NCBI RefSeq assembly: GCF_029869215.1
Contig: NZ_JARWPM010000236.1
Span: 1 to 64,000 of the forward strand
Direction: 5' to 3'
DNA from: Nocardia carnea
Lineage (GTDB): Bacteria; Actinomycetota; Actinomycetes; Mycobacteriales; Mycobacteriaceae
Length of the DNA: 64,000 nt
The notes under the pieces were generated by a model. That model was given only the letters and a program-made list of their open reading frames with translations, searched no databases and was not told where the DNA came from. Made by a program: the position numbers and the translations under genes. Positions 53,659-61,727 of the stretch are shown one piece after another (within the stretch, counting starts at the first letter, position 1; each line of letters opens with the position of its first letter).

Positions 53659-54933
53659 CTATGAGTTGAAGGTGATGTTGAGTTCTCGTAGTCCGCGGAG
53701 CAGGAAGGTGGGTTCGTAGGAATAGTTGCGGTCGGTCGCGGGGCCGTGGGCGGTGTCGTCGATGGCGATATCGGTGACGCGGTCGAGTAGGCGGTTCAGC
53801 GTGACCTGCCCCTCGATTCGTGCCAGGGGCGCACCTGCGCAAGTGTGGATGCCGCGGCCGAAGGCGATGTGCTCGCGGGCATTACGACGGTCGAGCCGGA
53901 ATTCGTCGGGGTCCTCGAACTTGCGCGGGTCACGGTTGGCCGCGGTGAGGCACAGCATGACCACGGTGCCTGCGGGAATGTCGACGTCGCCGAGGGTGGT
54001 GCGCCTACGCGCGAGCCGGAAGTCGACCTTGGTCGGGCTCTCGGTGCGCAGTGATTCCTCGATGAACGGGCCGATGAGGCTGCGGTCCTTGCGGAGGATC
54101 TGCTGGTACTCGGGCTTCTCGCCCAGTACCCGTACCGCCGCGCTGAGCAACTTGGTGACCGTTTCCTGTCCGGCCGCGAACAAGAACGTGGCCGGGCGCA
54201 CCAGTTCGATCACCGACGGTTCGGACCCGTCGGGGTACATCGTGGAGGCCAGAACGCCGAGAATATCGCTCCGTGGATTCGCGCGCCGATCGGTGATGTA
54301 GGCGCTGAATGTGTCGTCGAGCCACTCCAGCGGATTGGTGCCGGGTGCATCCTGGTACATCGACCCCTCGATACTGCCCGGTGTCGTCTGACCGGCCAGC
54401 CTGGCTCGGAACTCGTCGCGGTCACCATCGGGTACGCCCAGCAGGTCGGCGATGACCAGCGTGGCGAACGGCTTGGCGTACCGGCCCAAGAATTCGCAAC
54501 GGCCGTCGGCGAGGAATTCGTCGAGTTGGCGGTCGGCCTGGGCCCACATGAACTCCTCGTTCTCCTTCAGCCTCTTGGGTGTCAGCAGCCGGTTCAGTAG
54601 CCCCCGGGTGCGGGTGTGATCCGGGGGGTCCATGGTCACCATGTGCTCGGAGATCCGGAATCGATGCCGGTGAGCCTCGATCTGGGCGCCGATATCATCA
54701 CCTTCCGGCTGGAACGGCAGCGGCGGAAACGGCCCGCTGACCGAGACGGCGGCCGAGAAGTCGTCCTGGTTGCGGAAGACCTCGATGGCCTCCCGGTACC
54801 CGGTGACCGTCACGACTCCGTAGTGCGGCTCGCGGAATACCGGGTTCCGGCTGCGCAGATGTTCCAGGTACTCGTAGGGGTCCTGCGCTATGGCCGGGTC
54901 GGAGAAGTAGTCGGCGGATGCCAGGTCGCTCAT
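53659..54933 (-). CDS. Cytochrome P450, copy A
   Basis: A 424-residue soluble bacterial P450. Heme ligand Cys365 in FGRGIHTCAGAPLAR, the K-helix ExxR as E293-S-L-R296, the I-helix oxygen motif AAGQET (253-258), and the C-helix HTRTRGLL near 106 are all present. It is about three-quarters identical to the P450 at 60380 over the first 60 residues I compared, so the two arose by duplication in this locus. No ferredoxin or reductase gene is nearby; electrons must come from elsewhere. Substrate unknown; with SDR and aldehyde dehydrogenase genes around, hydroxylation of a hydrophobic terpenoid-like compound is likely. A double TetR-type operator lies upstream. Confidence 0.93.
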   Translation of the reverse strand: MSDLASADYFSDPAIAQDPYEYLEHLRSRNPVFREPHYGVVTVTGYREAIEVFRNQDDFSAAVSVSGPFPPLPFQPEGDDIGAQIEAHRHRFRISEHMVTMDPPDHTRTRGLLNRLLTPKRLKENEEFMWAQADRQLDEFLADGRCEFLGRYAKPFATLVIADLLGVPDGDRDEFRARLAGQTTPGSIEGSMYQDAPGTNPLEWLDDTFSAYITDRRANPRSDILGVLASTMYPDGSEPSVIELVRPATFLFAAGQETVTKLLSAAVRVLGEKPEYQQILRKDRSLIGPFIEESLRTESPTKVDFRLARRRTTLGDVDIPAGTVVMLCLTAANRDPRKFEDPDEFRLDRRNAREHIAFGRGIHTCAGAPLARIEGQVTLNRLLDRVTDIAIDDTAHGPATDRNYSYEPTFLLRGLRELNITFNS

Positions 54934-54977
54934 GTGCTCATCAGCCTTTCCTGGTGATGGATGGAGCCATAATTGGC

Positions 54978-55015
54978 GAGAGTCACACTCTCCCTAAGAG
55001 TAGAATGACACTCTC
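54978..55015. promoter_or_regulatory. Double TetR-type operator upstream of P450 copy A
   Basis: GAGAGT-CAC-ACTCTC (54978-54992, perfect palindrome) and TAGAAT-GAC-ACTCTC (55001-55015), starts 23 bases apart. Same arrangement as 49514-49551. It starts 45 bases before the P450 ATG. Confidence 0.65.
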
Positions 55016-55166
55016 ATCAATGGGCGAGAACCCCGAAATCGGTCCGTGACTGCCGATCGATGAAACGTCGGGCATCGACGTACTCGATCCGTGGCGAGTG
55101 ACATTCTTCGTGGGTGAGCGGACCGAGGCGAAGACGCCTTCACAACGGCCGCGGCAGAACATCGGT

Positions 55167-55274
55167 CATCGTGTTGCCGTCGGGCGGGCAGTGCTCGGTC
55201 CGATGGGGAGTTTCGCAATCGAGTTGGGACGCCACGCCCTTCGTATCGACGCCGTGCACCCGGCCGATGTCTGA
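55167..55274 (+). pseudogene. SDR remnant between the two divergent operons
   Basis: Reads VGRAVLGPMGSFAIELGRHA then LRIDAVHPADV and a stop. This is the SDR helix/strand segment after the YxxxK motif (usually GLMRsfAieLgphsIRVNaVHP), as in the intact SDRs at 56290 and 63289. No Rossmann or catalytic part is left. The other bases of the 54934-55525 gap contain the operator at 54978 but no further gene. Confidence 0.6.
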
Positions 55275-55525
55275 CTCCATCGGTGTACATCGCGAGTGTG
55301 ACCGAGGTGGTCGAGGTATCGCGAACGCGGTCGTCGCGAGCTTTCGAGTTCATCAGCCACTGCCCGGCGAGCTCGTTGTGTAGCAGCGCAATCGAAACCC
55401 GGCCTTTCTAGGACCGCGGATCGCGCTATTTCGGCCGCGCACGTTTTCGTGCGATGACCGCGACGGCCGGCTCCAGGAACCGGCCACGCGGGCCGGCGCC
55501 GAGTCTGTCCGATGCGTTCGAGCGG

Positions 55526-56131
55526 TTACTGATGCCCGCGGGCGGCCTCGTATCCGGTAGTCATCCAATACACGGCGCGGTCGACTGCGGGCACGATGGC
55601 TGTCACTTCGATCTCGCCGCCGGCGACTCGTCCCAGTAGTCCGTATACCAGGCTGGTCAGGATCGCATCCAGGTCCTGGATGAATTCCGGGTCGATATCG
55701 GCCAACGCTGTCATCGCGGCGGGAACCACGGCCTCGAGTCCGTGGTTGATCAACGTTTCGCCGCCCGCGGCCGCTCGTGCGCGGAAGTATGCGATCAGCA
55801 GGCCGGGATGGTGCTCCCAAGGTTCGAAGATCGGGCGGAGTACGCGCATCAGGGCGGTATGGAGTGGCTCGCCCGGGCGGGCTGTGTAGCTCGACAGTCC
55901 GGCGTAGCGGTTCTCCCGCATCCAGCAGTCCAGTGCGGCGAGGATCAGTTCGTCGCGGGTGCCGTGCAGTTTGTAGATCTTGGTGAGCGATACCCGGGCA
56001 CGCCGGGCCACCTCGCGCATCTGAATCGCGTCGTATCCGTCGGTCTCGAGCATAGAGACGACGGCCTCGCGGATGCGTTGCTCGCCCTGCCCGAGTGCGG
56101 AGTCCATGGTGACATCGCGCTGTTCGGTCAA
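55526..56131 (-). CDS. TetR-family regulator of the SDR/P450 operon
   Basis: A 201-residue protein (ATG 56131; ATG 56107 possible). HTH: IREAVVSMLETDGYDAIQMR then EVARRARVSLTKIYKLHGTR, residues ~20-60, and the usual helical ligand domain (YFRARAAAGGETLINHGLEA). It is divergent from the SDR gene at 56290. A perfect 21-base palindrome (56179-56199) in between is its probable operator. It most likely represses the plus-strand catabolic operon until its hydrophobic substrate or metabolite binds. Confidence 0.9.
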   Translation of the reverse strand: MTEQRDVTMDSALGQGEQRIREAVVSMLETDGYDAIQMREVARRARVSLTKIYKLHGTRDELILAALDCWMRENRYAGLSSYTARPGEPLHTALMRVLRPIFEPWEHHPGLLIAYFRARAAAGGETLINHGLEAVVPAAMTALADIDPEFIQDLDAILTSLVYGLLGRVAGGEIEVTAIVPAVDRAVYWMTTGYEAARGHQ

Positions 56132-56178
56132 TTCGTCCGATTCCTTCCCTCTCCATTGCGGAACTGCTATTCTCGCCT

Positions 56179-56199
56179 TGTGGTAATCACATTACCACA
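56179..56199. promoter_or_regulatory. Perfect 21-base TetR operator
   Basis: TGTGGTAAT (56179-56187), CAC, ATTACCACA (56191-56199). It sits in the divergent gap, 48 bases from the TetR start and 91 from the SDR start, and differs from the operators at 49514 and 54978. Confidence 0.75.
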
Positions 56200-56289
56200 G
56201 TTCAATAGTAGTTTTCGTTCATAGTTTGTCGCGCTCCTCGTGGGTCAGCCGAGGTGACGCGGATCTGCTCGGCACCGAAGCGAGGATCG

Positions 56290-57120
56290 ATGGGTTCGTT
56301 AGATGGCAAAGTCGCCTTCATCACCGGAGTGGCGCGGGGACAGGGCCGAAGTCACGCCGTCCGGCTGGCTGCGGAGGGAGCGGACATCATCGGCGTGGAT
56401 ATCTGCGCCGATATCGCTTCCAACAGTTATCCCATGGCGAGCCGGGACGAGCTCGAGGAAACGGTTGCGCTCGTCGAGGCGAAAGGTCGCCGGATGCTCG
56501 GGTCGGTGGCCGATGTGCGCGACTTTCCCCAGCTCCGCGGCGCCCTGGACGCCGGCGTTGCCGAGTTCGGCCGCCTGGACATCGTCTGCGCAAACGCGGG
56601 TATCGCACCGCTGTCGCTGGAAGAGGTTCCCATCGAGACCGAACTCGAGCAGTGGGCCGATGTAGTCGGTGTGAATCTTTCCGGCGCGTTCCACACCGCC
56701 CGTGCGGCAGTTCCGCATCTGATCTCAGGCGGCCGGGGTGGCTGCATCGTGTTCACCAGTTCCACGGCGGGCCTGGTCGGTATGGGTGGGCTCGACGGTG
56801 GTGGGCTCGGGTACGCAGCCTCCAAGCACGGCATCGTGGGGATCATGCGATGTCTGGCAAATAATCTTGCGGCACATAGTATTCGCGTCAATACAGTGCA
56901 TCCGACGGCGGTCAATACCATGATGGCGGTCAATCCGCAGATGATGGAATGGGCGGCCAACAATCCTGATGGTGGCCCGCATCTGATGAACCCGATGCCG
57001 GTGGCGATGTTGGAGCCGCAGGACATCAGCGCGGCCGTTGCATTCCTCGCCTCGGACGAGGCCAAGTACATCACCGGCGTGGCCATGCCCGTCGATGCCG
57101 GCTTCTGCAACAAGCTGTGA
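56290..57120 (+). CDS. Mycofactocin-type short-chain dehydrogenase, copy 1
   Basis: A 276-residue SDR. Nucleotide loop ITGVARGQGRSHAVRLAAEG (~11-30), then GVDICADIASNSYPMASRDE, which holds the insertion after the second beta strand typical of SDRs with a tightly bound, non-exchanging NAD used with mycofactocin (carveol dehydrogenase group). Catalytic residues: Ser157/158 (VFTSSTAG), Tyr175 and Lys179 (YAASK). It oxidises a secondary or primary alcohol. First gene of the plus-strand operon (two SDRs, CMD-like protein, aldehyde dehydrogenase, P450 and perhaps the binding lipoprotein). No mycofactocin biosynthesis genes are in the window. Confidence 0.88.
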   Translation: MGSLDGKVAFITGVARGQGRSHAVRLAAEGADIIGVDICADIASNSYPMASRDELEETVALVEAKGRRMLGSVADVRDFPQLRGALDAGVAEFGRLDIVCANAGIAPLSLEEVPIETELEQWADVVGVNLSGAFHTARAAVPHLISGGRGGCIVFTSSTAGLVGMGGLDGGGLGYAASKHGIVGIMRCLANNLAAHSIRVNTVHPTAVNTMMAVNPQMMEWAANNPDGGPHLMNPMPVAMLEPQDISAAVAFLASDEAKYITGVAMPVDAGFCNKL

Positions 57121-57128
57121 GGGATGCG

Positions 57129-57950
57129 ATGACCGAGAGCTCACAATCGCCCGGCAGGGTCGCCGGTAAGCGTGTGCTGATCACCGGTGCCGCCCGCGGG
57201 ATGGGCCGCAGCCATGCGGTGCGCCTGGCGGAGGAAGGCGCCGACCTCGTTCTGATCGATATCTGCCGGTCACTGCCCGAACTCGAGTATCCACTGTCGA
57301 CGCCGGAAGATCTCGCCGAAACCGCACAGCTGGTCGAGAAGCACGGTCGCCGCGTTATCACCGCGGTGGTCGATATACGCGACGCGGAGGTGCTGTCGGC
57401 GGCAGTGGACGATGCGGTGGCGCGACTCGGCGGGTTGGATGCGGCGGTTTCCAATGCCGGCGTCCTGACGGCCGCGACATGGGATACGACCACCGCCGAG
57501 CAGTGGCGGACAGTGGTCGATATCAATCTGATCGGCACGTGGAACACCTGCGCCGCCGCACTTCCGCACCTTGTCGATCGCGGTGGCAGCATTGTCAATA
57601 TCAGTTCCGCGGCGGGGCTGAAGGGCACGCCGTTGCACCTCCCGTACACGGCCTCCAAACACGGTGTGGTCGGACTGAGTCGCGCGCTGGCCAATGAGCT
57701 GGCCGCGCAGAACGTCAGGGTCAATACCGTGCACCCGACCGGTGTGGCGACAGGTATGTCCCCGGAGTCACTGTTCGGTCTGCTCACGGAGCAGCGTCCG
57801 GATCTGGCACCGCTGTTCGGTAACGCGCTGCCGGTGGTGATGACCGAGGCCCTCGATATCAGTAACGCCGTGCTGTACCTGATTTCCGATGAAGCCCGGC
57901 ACGTGACCGGGATGGAGTTCAAGGTCGATGCCGGTGTCACCCTCAGATGA
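57129..57950 (+). CDS. Mycofactocin-type short-chain dehydrogenase, copy 2
   Basis: A 273-residue SDR; ATG 57129 follows GAGGGATG (an in-frame GTG at 57117 overlaps the previous stop). LITGAARGMGRSHAVRLAEE near residue 19 and LIDICRSLPELEYPLSTPED show the same insertion as copy 1. Active-site residues lie in NISSAAGLKG and YTASKHG. The two copies are well diverged (different C-terminal substrate loops), suggesting different steps or stereochemistry. It overlaps the CMD-like gene by four bases. Confidence 0.88.
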   Translation: MTESSQSPGRVAGKRVLITGAARGMGRSHAVRLAEEGADLVLIDICRSLPELEYPLSTPEDLAETAQLVEKHGRRVITAVVDIRDAEVLSAAVDDAVARLGGLDAAVSNAGVLTAATWDTTTAEQWRTVVDINLIGTWNTCAAALPHLVDRGGSIVNISSAAGLKGTPLHLPYTASKHGVVGLSRALANELAAQNVRVNTVHPTGVATGMSPESLFGLLTEQRPDLAPLFGNALPVVMTEALDISNAVLYLISDEARHVTGMEFKVDAGVTLR

Positions 57951-58795
57951 AAGCGAACGATATGGGAACCATCGATAGCGCGGCAGTGAGTACTGCGCAG
58001 CGGTCGGAACGCGGCCGGCGCGAGTTCGCCGAAGTGATGACCTTCGCGCCCCCGAAGGATTCGAGCCCGACGACGGCCCACGGCCTGATCGACTTCGTCT
58101 TCGCCGAAGTATGGACTCGGCCGGTGCTGAGCCGCCGGGACCGGCGGTTCATCACGCTGGCGTGCATCGCCGATTCCGACGCCGAACAGCCGCTGATCGA
58201 GCATGTGTATGCGGCGTTGAACAGCGGTGATATCTCCATCACCGAAATGCGCGAGGCAGTGCTGCATTTCGCCGTTTACGCGGGGTGGCCGAAGGCATCA
58301 CGCTTCAATATGGTCGTCGACCAGCAGTGGGAGCGGATCCACCAGGAACGTGACCTCTCCGTTCCTGCCCCCGAACCCCTGCTGCCACTGGTGTCACCGA
58401 GCGATCCGGAGGCACGGCTGGCGCGCGGCGTGGAGTCGTTCAAAGAGGTCAACTGTATGCCCTTCGCCCCCGACCGTGACAATCCGTACCAGGGGGCCGG
58501 CATTCTCAATTTCGTCTTCGGCGAGATGTGGCTGCGCCCGGGGCTGAGTATGAAAGAGCGCCGGTTGATCACCGTGGCGTGCGTCGGATTCCAGGACGCA
58601 CCGATTCCGATCCTCTCCCATGTTTATGCCGCCTTGAAGAGCCGTGATGTGTCCTTCGAGGAAATGGATGAGCTGGCACTGCAGTTCGCTGCCTACTCCG
58701 GCCTGCCGAAGGCGACACACCTCAGTCAGGTGATCGAAGAGCAGAAGGCCCGCGTCCTGAACGAGTGGCGTGCCGAAGACGCAGCGACTTCCTAG
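57947..58795 (+). CDS. Two-domain carboxymuconolactone decarboxylase-like protein
   Basis: A 282-residue protein made of two CMD/AhpD-type domains: first TRPVLSRRDRRFITLACIAD, EHVYAALNSGDISITEMREA, VLHFAVYAGWPKASRF (~57-125); second RPGLSMKERRLITVACVGF, SHVYAALKSRDVSFEEMDEL, ALQFAAYSGLPKATHL (~198-265). Neither has the CxxC of peroxidatic AhpD; each keeps a lone Cys after the helix. Single-domain CMD proteins oligomerise, so this fusion makes a pseudo-symmetric unit. In the operon it could isomerise or decarboxylate an intermediate. ATG 57947 overlaps the SDR stop; ATG 57962 is an alternative. Confidence 0.82.
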   Translation: MKANDMGTIDSAAVSTAQRSERGRREFAEVMTFAPPKDSSPTTAHGLIDFVFAEVWTRPVLSRRDRRFITLACIADSDAEQPLIEHVYAALNSGDISITEMREAVLHFAVYAGWPKASRFNMVVDQQWERIHQERDLSVPAPEPLLPLVSPSDPEARLARGVESFKEVNCMPFAPDRDNPYQGAGILNFVFGEMWLRPGLSMKERRLITVACVGFQDAPIPILSHVYAALKSRDVSFEEMDELALQFAAYSGLPKATHLSQVIEEQKARVLNEWRAEDAATS

Positions 58796-58803
58796 GAGCA
58801 CCG

Positions 58804-60282
58804 ATGGCCCTCATTACTGACAATCTCGACCCTTCGGCTGTCGAACTGCCGGGTTCGCTGTTGATCGGCGGCGACCGGATAGATCGGAGTTCCGGCGGCA
58901 CCCACGCACACATCTACCCGGGGACCGGCCGCCCGAACGGCACCGTCCAACTCGCCGGCGCCGAGGAGATCGACCTCGCTGTCGAGTCGAGCCGGAACGC
59001 CCAGCGCGAATGGATATCGTTCACGGCGGACCGTCGGCGCGACCTGCTGATCGATCTCGCCGATGCCGTTCACGAGCATCTTGCCGAGTTCTCCCGGCTG
59101 AATGTGCAGGACTACGCCGTACCGATTTCCCTGGCGATCAACACCCTGCTGCTCGAACGCTTCCTGCGCCACTTCGCCGGGTACGTCGACAAACCCCACG
59201 GCCTCAGCACCCCGGCGGCCGGATCGTTCGACCTGAACCTGATCGAACGGGAACCCTACGGAGTCGTCGGCGTCATCGCCCCGTGGAACGGTGCGATGGT
59301 CGTGGCCGCATCGTGTGTGGCACCCGCACTGGCGGCCGGTAACGCCGTCGTCTTCAAACCCTCGCCGTCGGCGCCGTTCGCGGCATTGCGGTTCGGTGAG
59401 CTGTGCACTGAGGTGGGGCTGCCGCCGGGGCTGGTGAACGTGGTACCCGCCGGGCCCGAAGGCGGTGAGGCGCTCGTCCGGCACAGCGGAATCGGCAAAA
59501 TCCACTTCACGGGCGGCGGGAGGACCGCGCGCAAGATACTTGCGACTGCCGCGGAGAATCTCGTGCCGGTGGTGGCCGAGCTCGGTGGCAAATCCGCCAA
59601 TATCGTATTCGAGGACGCGGATCTCGATGCCGCCGTGCAGCTGTCGGCCTATCAGGGTCCCATCGTCCAATCCGGCCAGAGCTGTGCCTGCGCCAGCCGC
59701 GTACTGGTACACGAATCCGTCTACGACGCATTTCTGGAGCGGTTCGTCGCCACCGTCGAATCCGCTCGAGTCGGCGATCCCTTCGACCCCACGGTGATAT
59801 TCGGCCCGGTGGTGAGTGCGCCGGATGCCGATCGCATCCTCGGCGTGATCGACCGAGCCGTTTCCACCGGCGCAGGCGAACTACTCACCGGCGGCAAACG
59901 AATGGGCGGTGAGCTGGCCGACGGCTATTTCATCGAGCCGACAGTGTTCGCCGATGTCGACAACCGGTCGGACCTGGCGCGGGCCGAAACCTTCGGACCC
60001 GTGGTATCGGTGATGAGATTCACCGACGAGGCGGAAGCGATCCGGATCGCGAACGACAGCTCCTACGGTCTGAATGCCTTTATCCAGACCACGAATCTGG
60101 CTCGGGCGCATCGTGTCTCACGACTTCTGCAGGCCGGTTCCGTCTGGATCAACCAGGTCAGCGATATCTCACCGCAGGGCCCCTACGGCGGCTACAAACA
60201 CAGCGGTTTCGGCCGCACCGGTGGTCTCGAAGGACTCTACGAGTTTCTGCAAGTGAAGAACATTCGGATCGGGATGGGCTGA
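58804..60282 (+). CDS. Aldehyde dehydrogenase
   Basis: A 492-residue ALDH; GGAGCACCG precedes ATG 58804. Motifs: GVIAPWNGAMVVAASCVAPA (~156-175), FTGGGRTARKIL near 235, general base Glu259 in AELGGKSAN, catalytic Cys294 in QSGQSCACASRV, and a final QGPYGGYKHSGFGRTGGLEG. It would oxidise the aldehyde formed from a P450/SDR-made alcohol to the acid. It lies nine bases after the CMD-like gene and about 100 bases before the P450. Confidence 0.92.
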   Translation: MALITDNLDPSAVELPGSLLIGGDRIDRSSGGTHAHIYPGTGRPNGTVQLAGAEEIDLAVESSRNAQREWISFTADRRRDLLIDLADAVHEHLAEFSRLNVQDYAVPISLAINTLLLERFLRHFAGYVDKPHGLSTPAAGSFDLNLIEREPYGVVGVIAPWNGAMVVAASCVAPALAAGNAVVFKPSPSAPFAALRFGELCTEVGLPPGLVNVVPAGPEGGEALVRHSGIGKIHFTGGGRTARKILATAAENLVPVVAELGGKSANIVFEDADLDAAVQLSAYQGPIVQSGQSCACASRVLVHESVYDAFLERFVATVESARVGDPFDPTVIFGPVVSAPDADRILGVIDRAVSTGAGELLTGGKRMGGELADGYFIEPTVFADVDNRSDLARAETFGPVVSVMRFTDEAEAIRIANDSSYGLNAFIQTTNLARAHRVSRLLQAGSVWINQVSDISPQGPYGGYKHSGFGRTGGLEGLYEFLQVKNIRIGMG

Positions 60283-60379
60283 GCCCGGCCCGGCCGGCTC
60301 GACTGCTCGACACCACTACCCACGGCGGCGTTCCGGGCGGGCGTCCGATGCTCGCCGCCCTTGTCACGAAAGGCTGACA

Positions 60380-61660
60380 ATGACCGATCTGGCGTCTGTC
60401 GACTACTTCTCCGATGCGCTGGTCGCTCAGGACCCCTACGAATATCTGGCATACCTGCGTAGCCGGAACCCGGTGTTCCGGGAACCCCACTACGGAGTCG
60501 TTGCGGTCACCGGCTACCAGGAAGCCAACGAGGCGTTCCGCAATACCGATGCCTTCTCCGCCTGTGTCGCCATCGGCGGTCCGTTCCCGCCACTTCCGTT
60601 CGAACCCGCCGGTGACGACATCAGTGCGCAGATCGAGGAGCACCGGCACCAGTTTCCGATCTTCGAGCACATGGTCACCATGGATCCCCCGGAGCACACA
60701 CGTACTCGTACCTTGCTGAGCCGACTGCTCACACCGAAGCGGCTCAAGGAGAACGAAGAGTACATGTGGCGGTTGGCCGATCGGCAATTCGACGAGATCG
60801 TCACCAGGGACCGGTGTGAATTCCTCGACGACTACGCAAAGCCGTTCGCCACCCTGGTCATCGCCGACCTGCTGGGCGTTCCGGATGCCGATCGAGACAA
60901 GTTCCGGGCCAGGCTCGCCGGTCACAAAGACCCCGGCACCAGGGTTGGGGCGCTGGACCATGAGCCGGTCGGTACCAATCCGCTGGAGTGGCTGGAAGAA
61001 ACCTTCGGTGAGTACATCACCGATCGCCGGGCCACACCGCGCGAGGACATTCTGGGCGTACTCGCGACCACAACCTACCCCGACGGATCGGTTCCCGAGG
61101 TGATCGATATCGTGCGCCCGGCCACGTTCCTTTTCGCGGCAGGCCAGGAGACGGTCACCAAACTGCTCAGTTCGGCCGTCCGCGTGCTCGCCGAGCGACC
61201 GGAGCTCCAGCAGCTCGTGCGCGCCGACCGTAGTCTGGTCGGTCCGCTCATCGAAGAATCGCTACGCTTCGAAAGCCCGACCAAGGTCGACTTCCGGCTG
61301 GCCCGCAAGAGTACGCAACTCGGAGGCGTCGATATCCCCGCCGGCACAGTGGTGATGCTGTGTATCGGCGCGGCCAACCGGGACCCACGCAAATTCGAGA
61401 ATCCGGATGAATTCCGGGTCGATCGCCGTAACGCCCGCGAGCACATTGCCTTCGGACGTGGCATCCACACCTGCGCCGGAGCACCGCTGGCCCGCACCGA
61501 GGGCCAGGTCACCGTCAACCGGATGCTCGACCGCTTCCGTGATATTGCCATCGACGACAGCATGCACGGCGCACCGGAGCAGCGCAGCTATCGCTACGAA
61601 CCGACATTCCTCCTGCGCGGACTGCGGGAACTGCACATCACCTACACGCAGGCGAAATGA
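60380..61660 (+). CDS. Cytochrome P450, copy B
   Basis: A 426-residue P450; ATG 60380 follows GAAAGG. Heme Cys365 in FGRGIHTCAGAPLAR, ExxR at E293-S-L-R296, AAGQET at 253-258, as in copy A, with which it shares the whole N-terminal pattern (DYFSD...AQDPYEYL, LRSRNPVFREPHYGVV). The most diverged section is ~185-195 and the first 60-70 residues of the B/C region, which shape the substrate pocket. Probably acts on a related but not identical substrate, or a later step. Confidence 0.93.
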   Translation: MTDLASVDYFSDALVAQDPYEYLAYLRSRNPVFREPHYGVVAVTGYQEANEAFRNTDAFSACVAIGGPFPPLPFEPAGDDISAQIEEHRHQFPIFEHMVTMDPPEHTRTRTLLSRLLTPKRLKENEEYMWRLADRQFDEIVTRDRCEFLDDYAKPFATLVIADLLGVPDADRDKFRARLAGHKDPGTRVGALDHEPVGTNPLEWLEETFGEYITDRRATPREDILGVLATTTYPDGSVPEVIDIVRPATFLFAAGQETVTKLLSSAVRVLAERPELQQLVRADRSLVGPLIEESLRFESPTKVDFRLARKSTQLGGVDIPAGTVVMLCIGAANRDPRKFENPDEFRVDRRNAREHIAFGRGIHTCAGAPLARTEGQVTVNRMLDRFRDIAIDDSMHGAPEQRSYRYEPTFLLRGLRELHITYTQAK

Positions 61661-61727
61661 TCAGGCTCGACCGAGCCGAGGACATGGTCGGCAACTGGTC
61701 AACGAAGTCCAGTTGAGGAGGAACACC

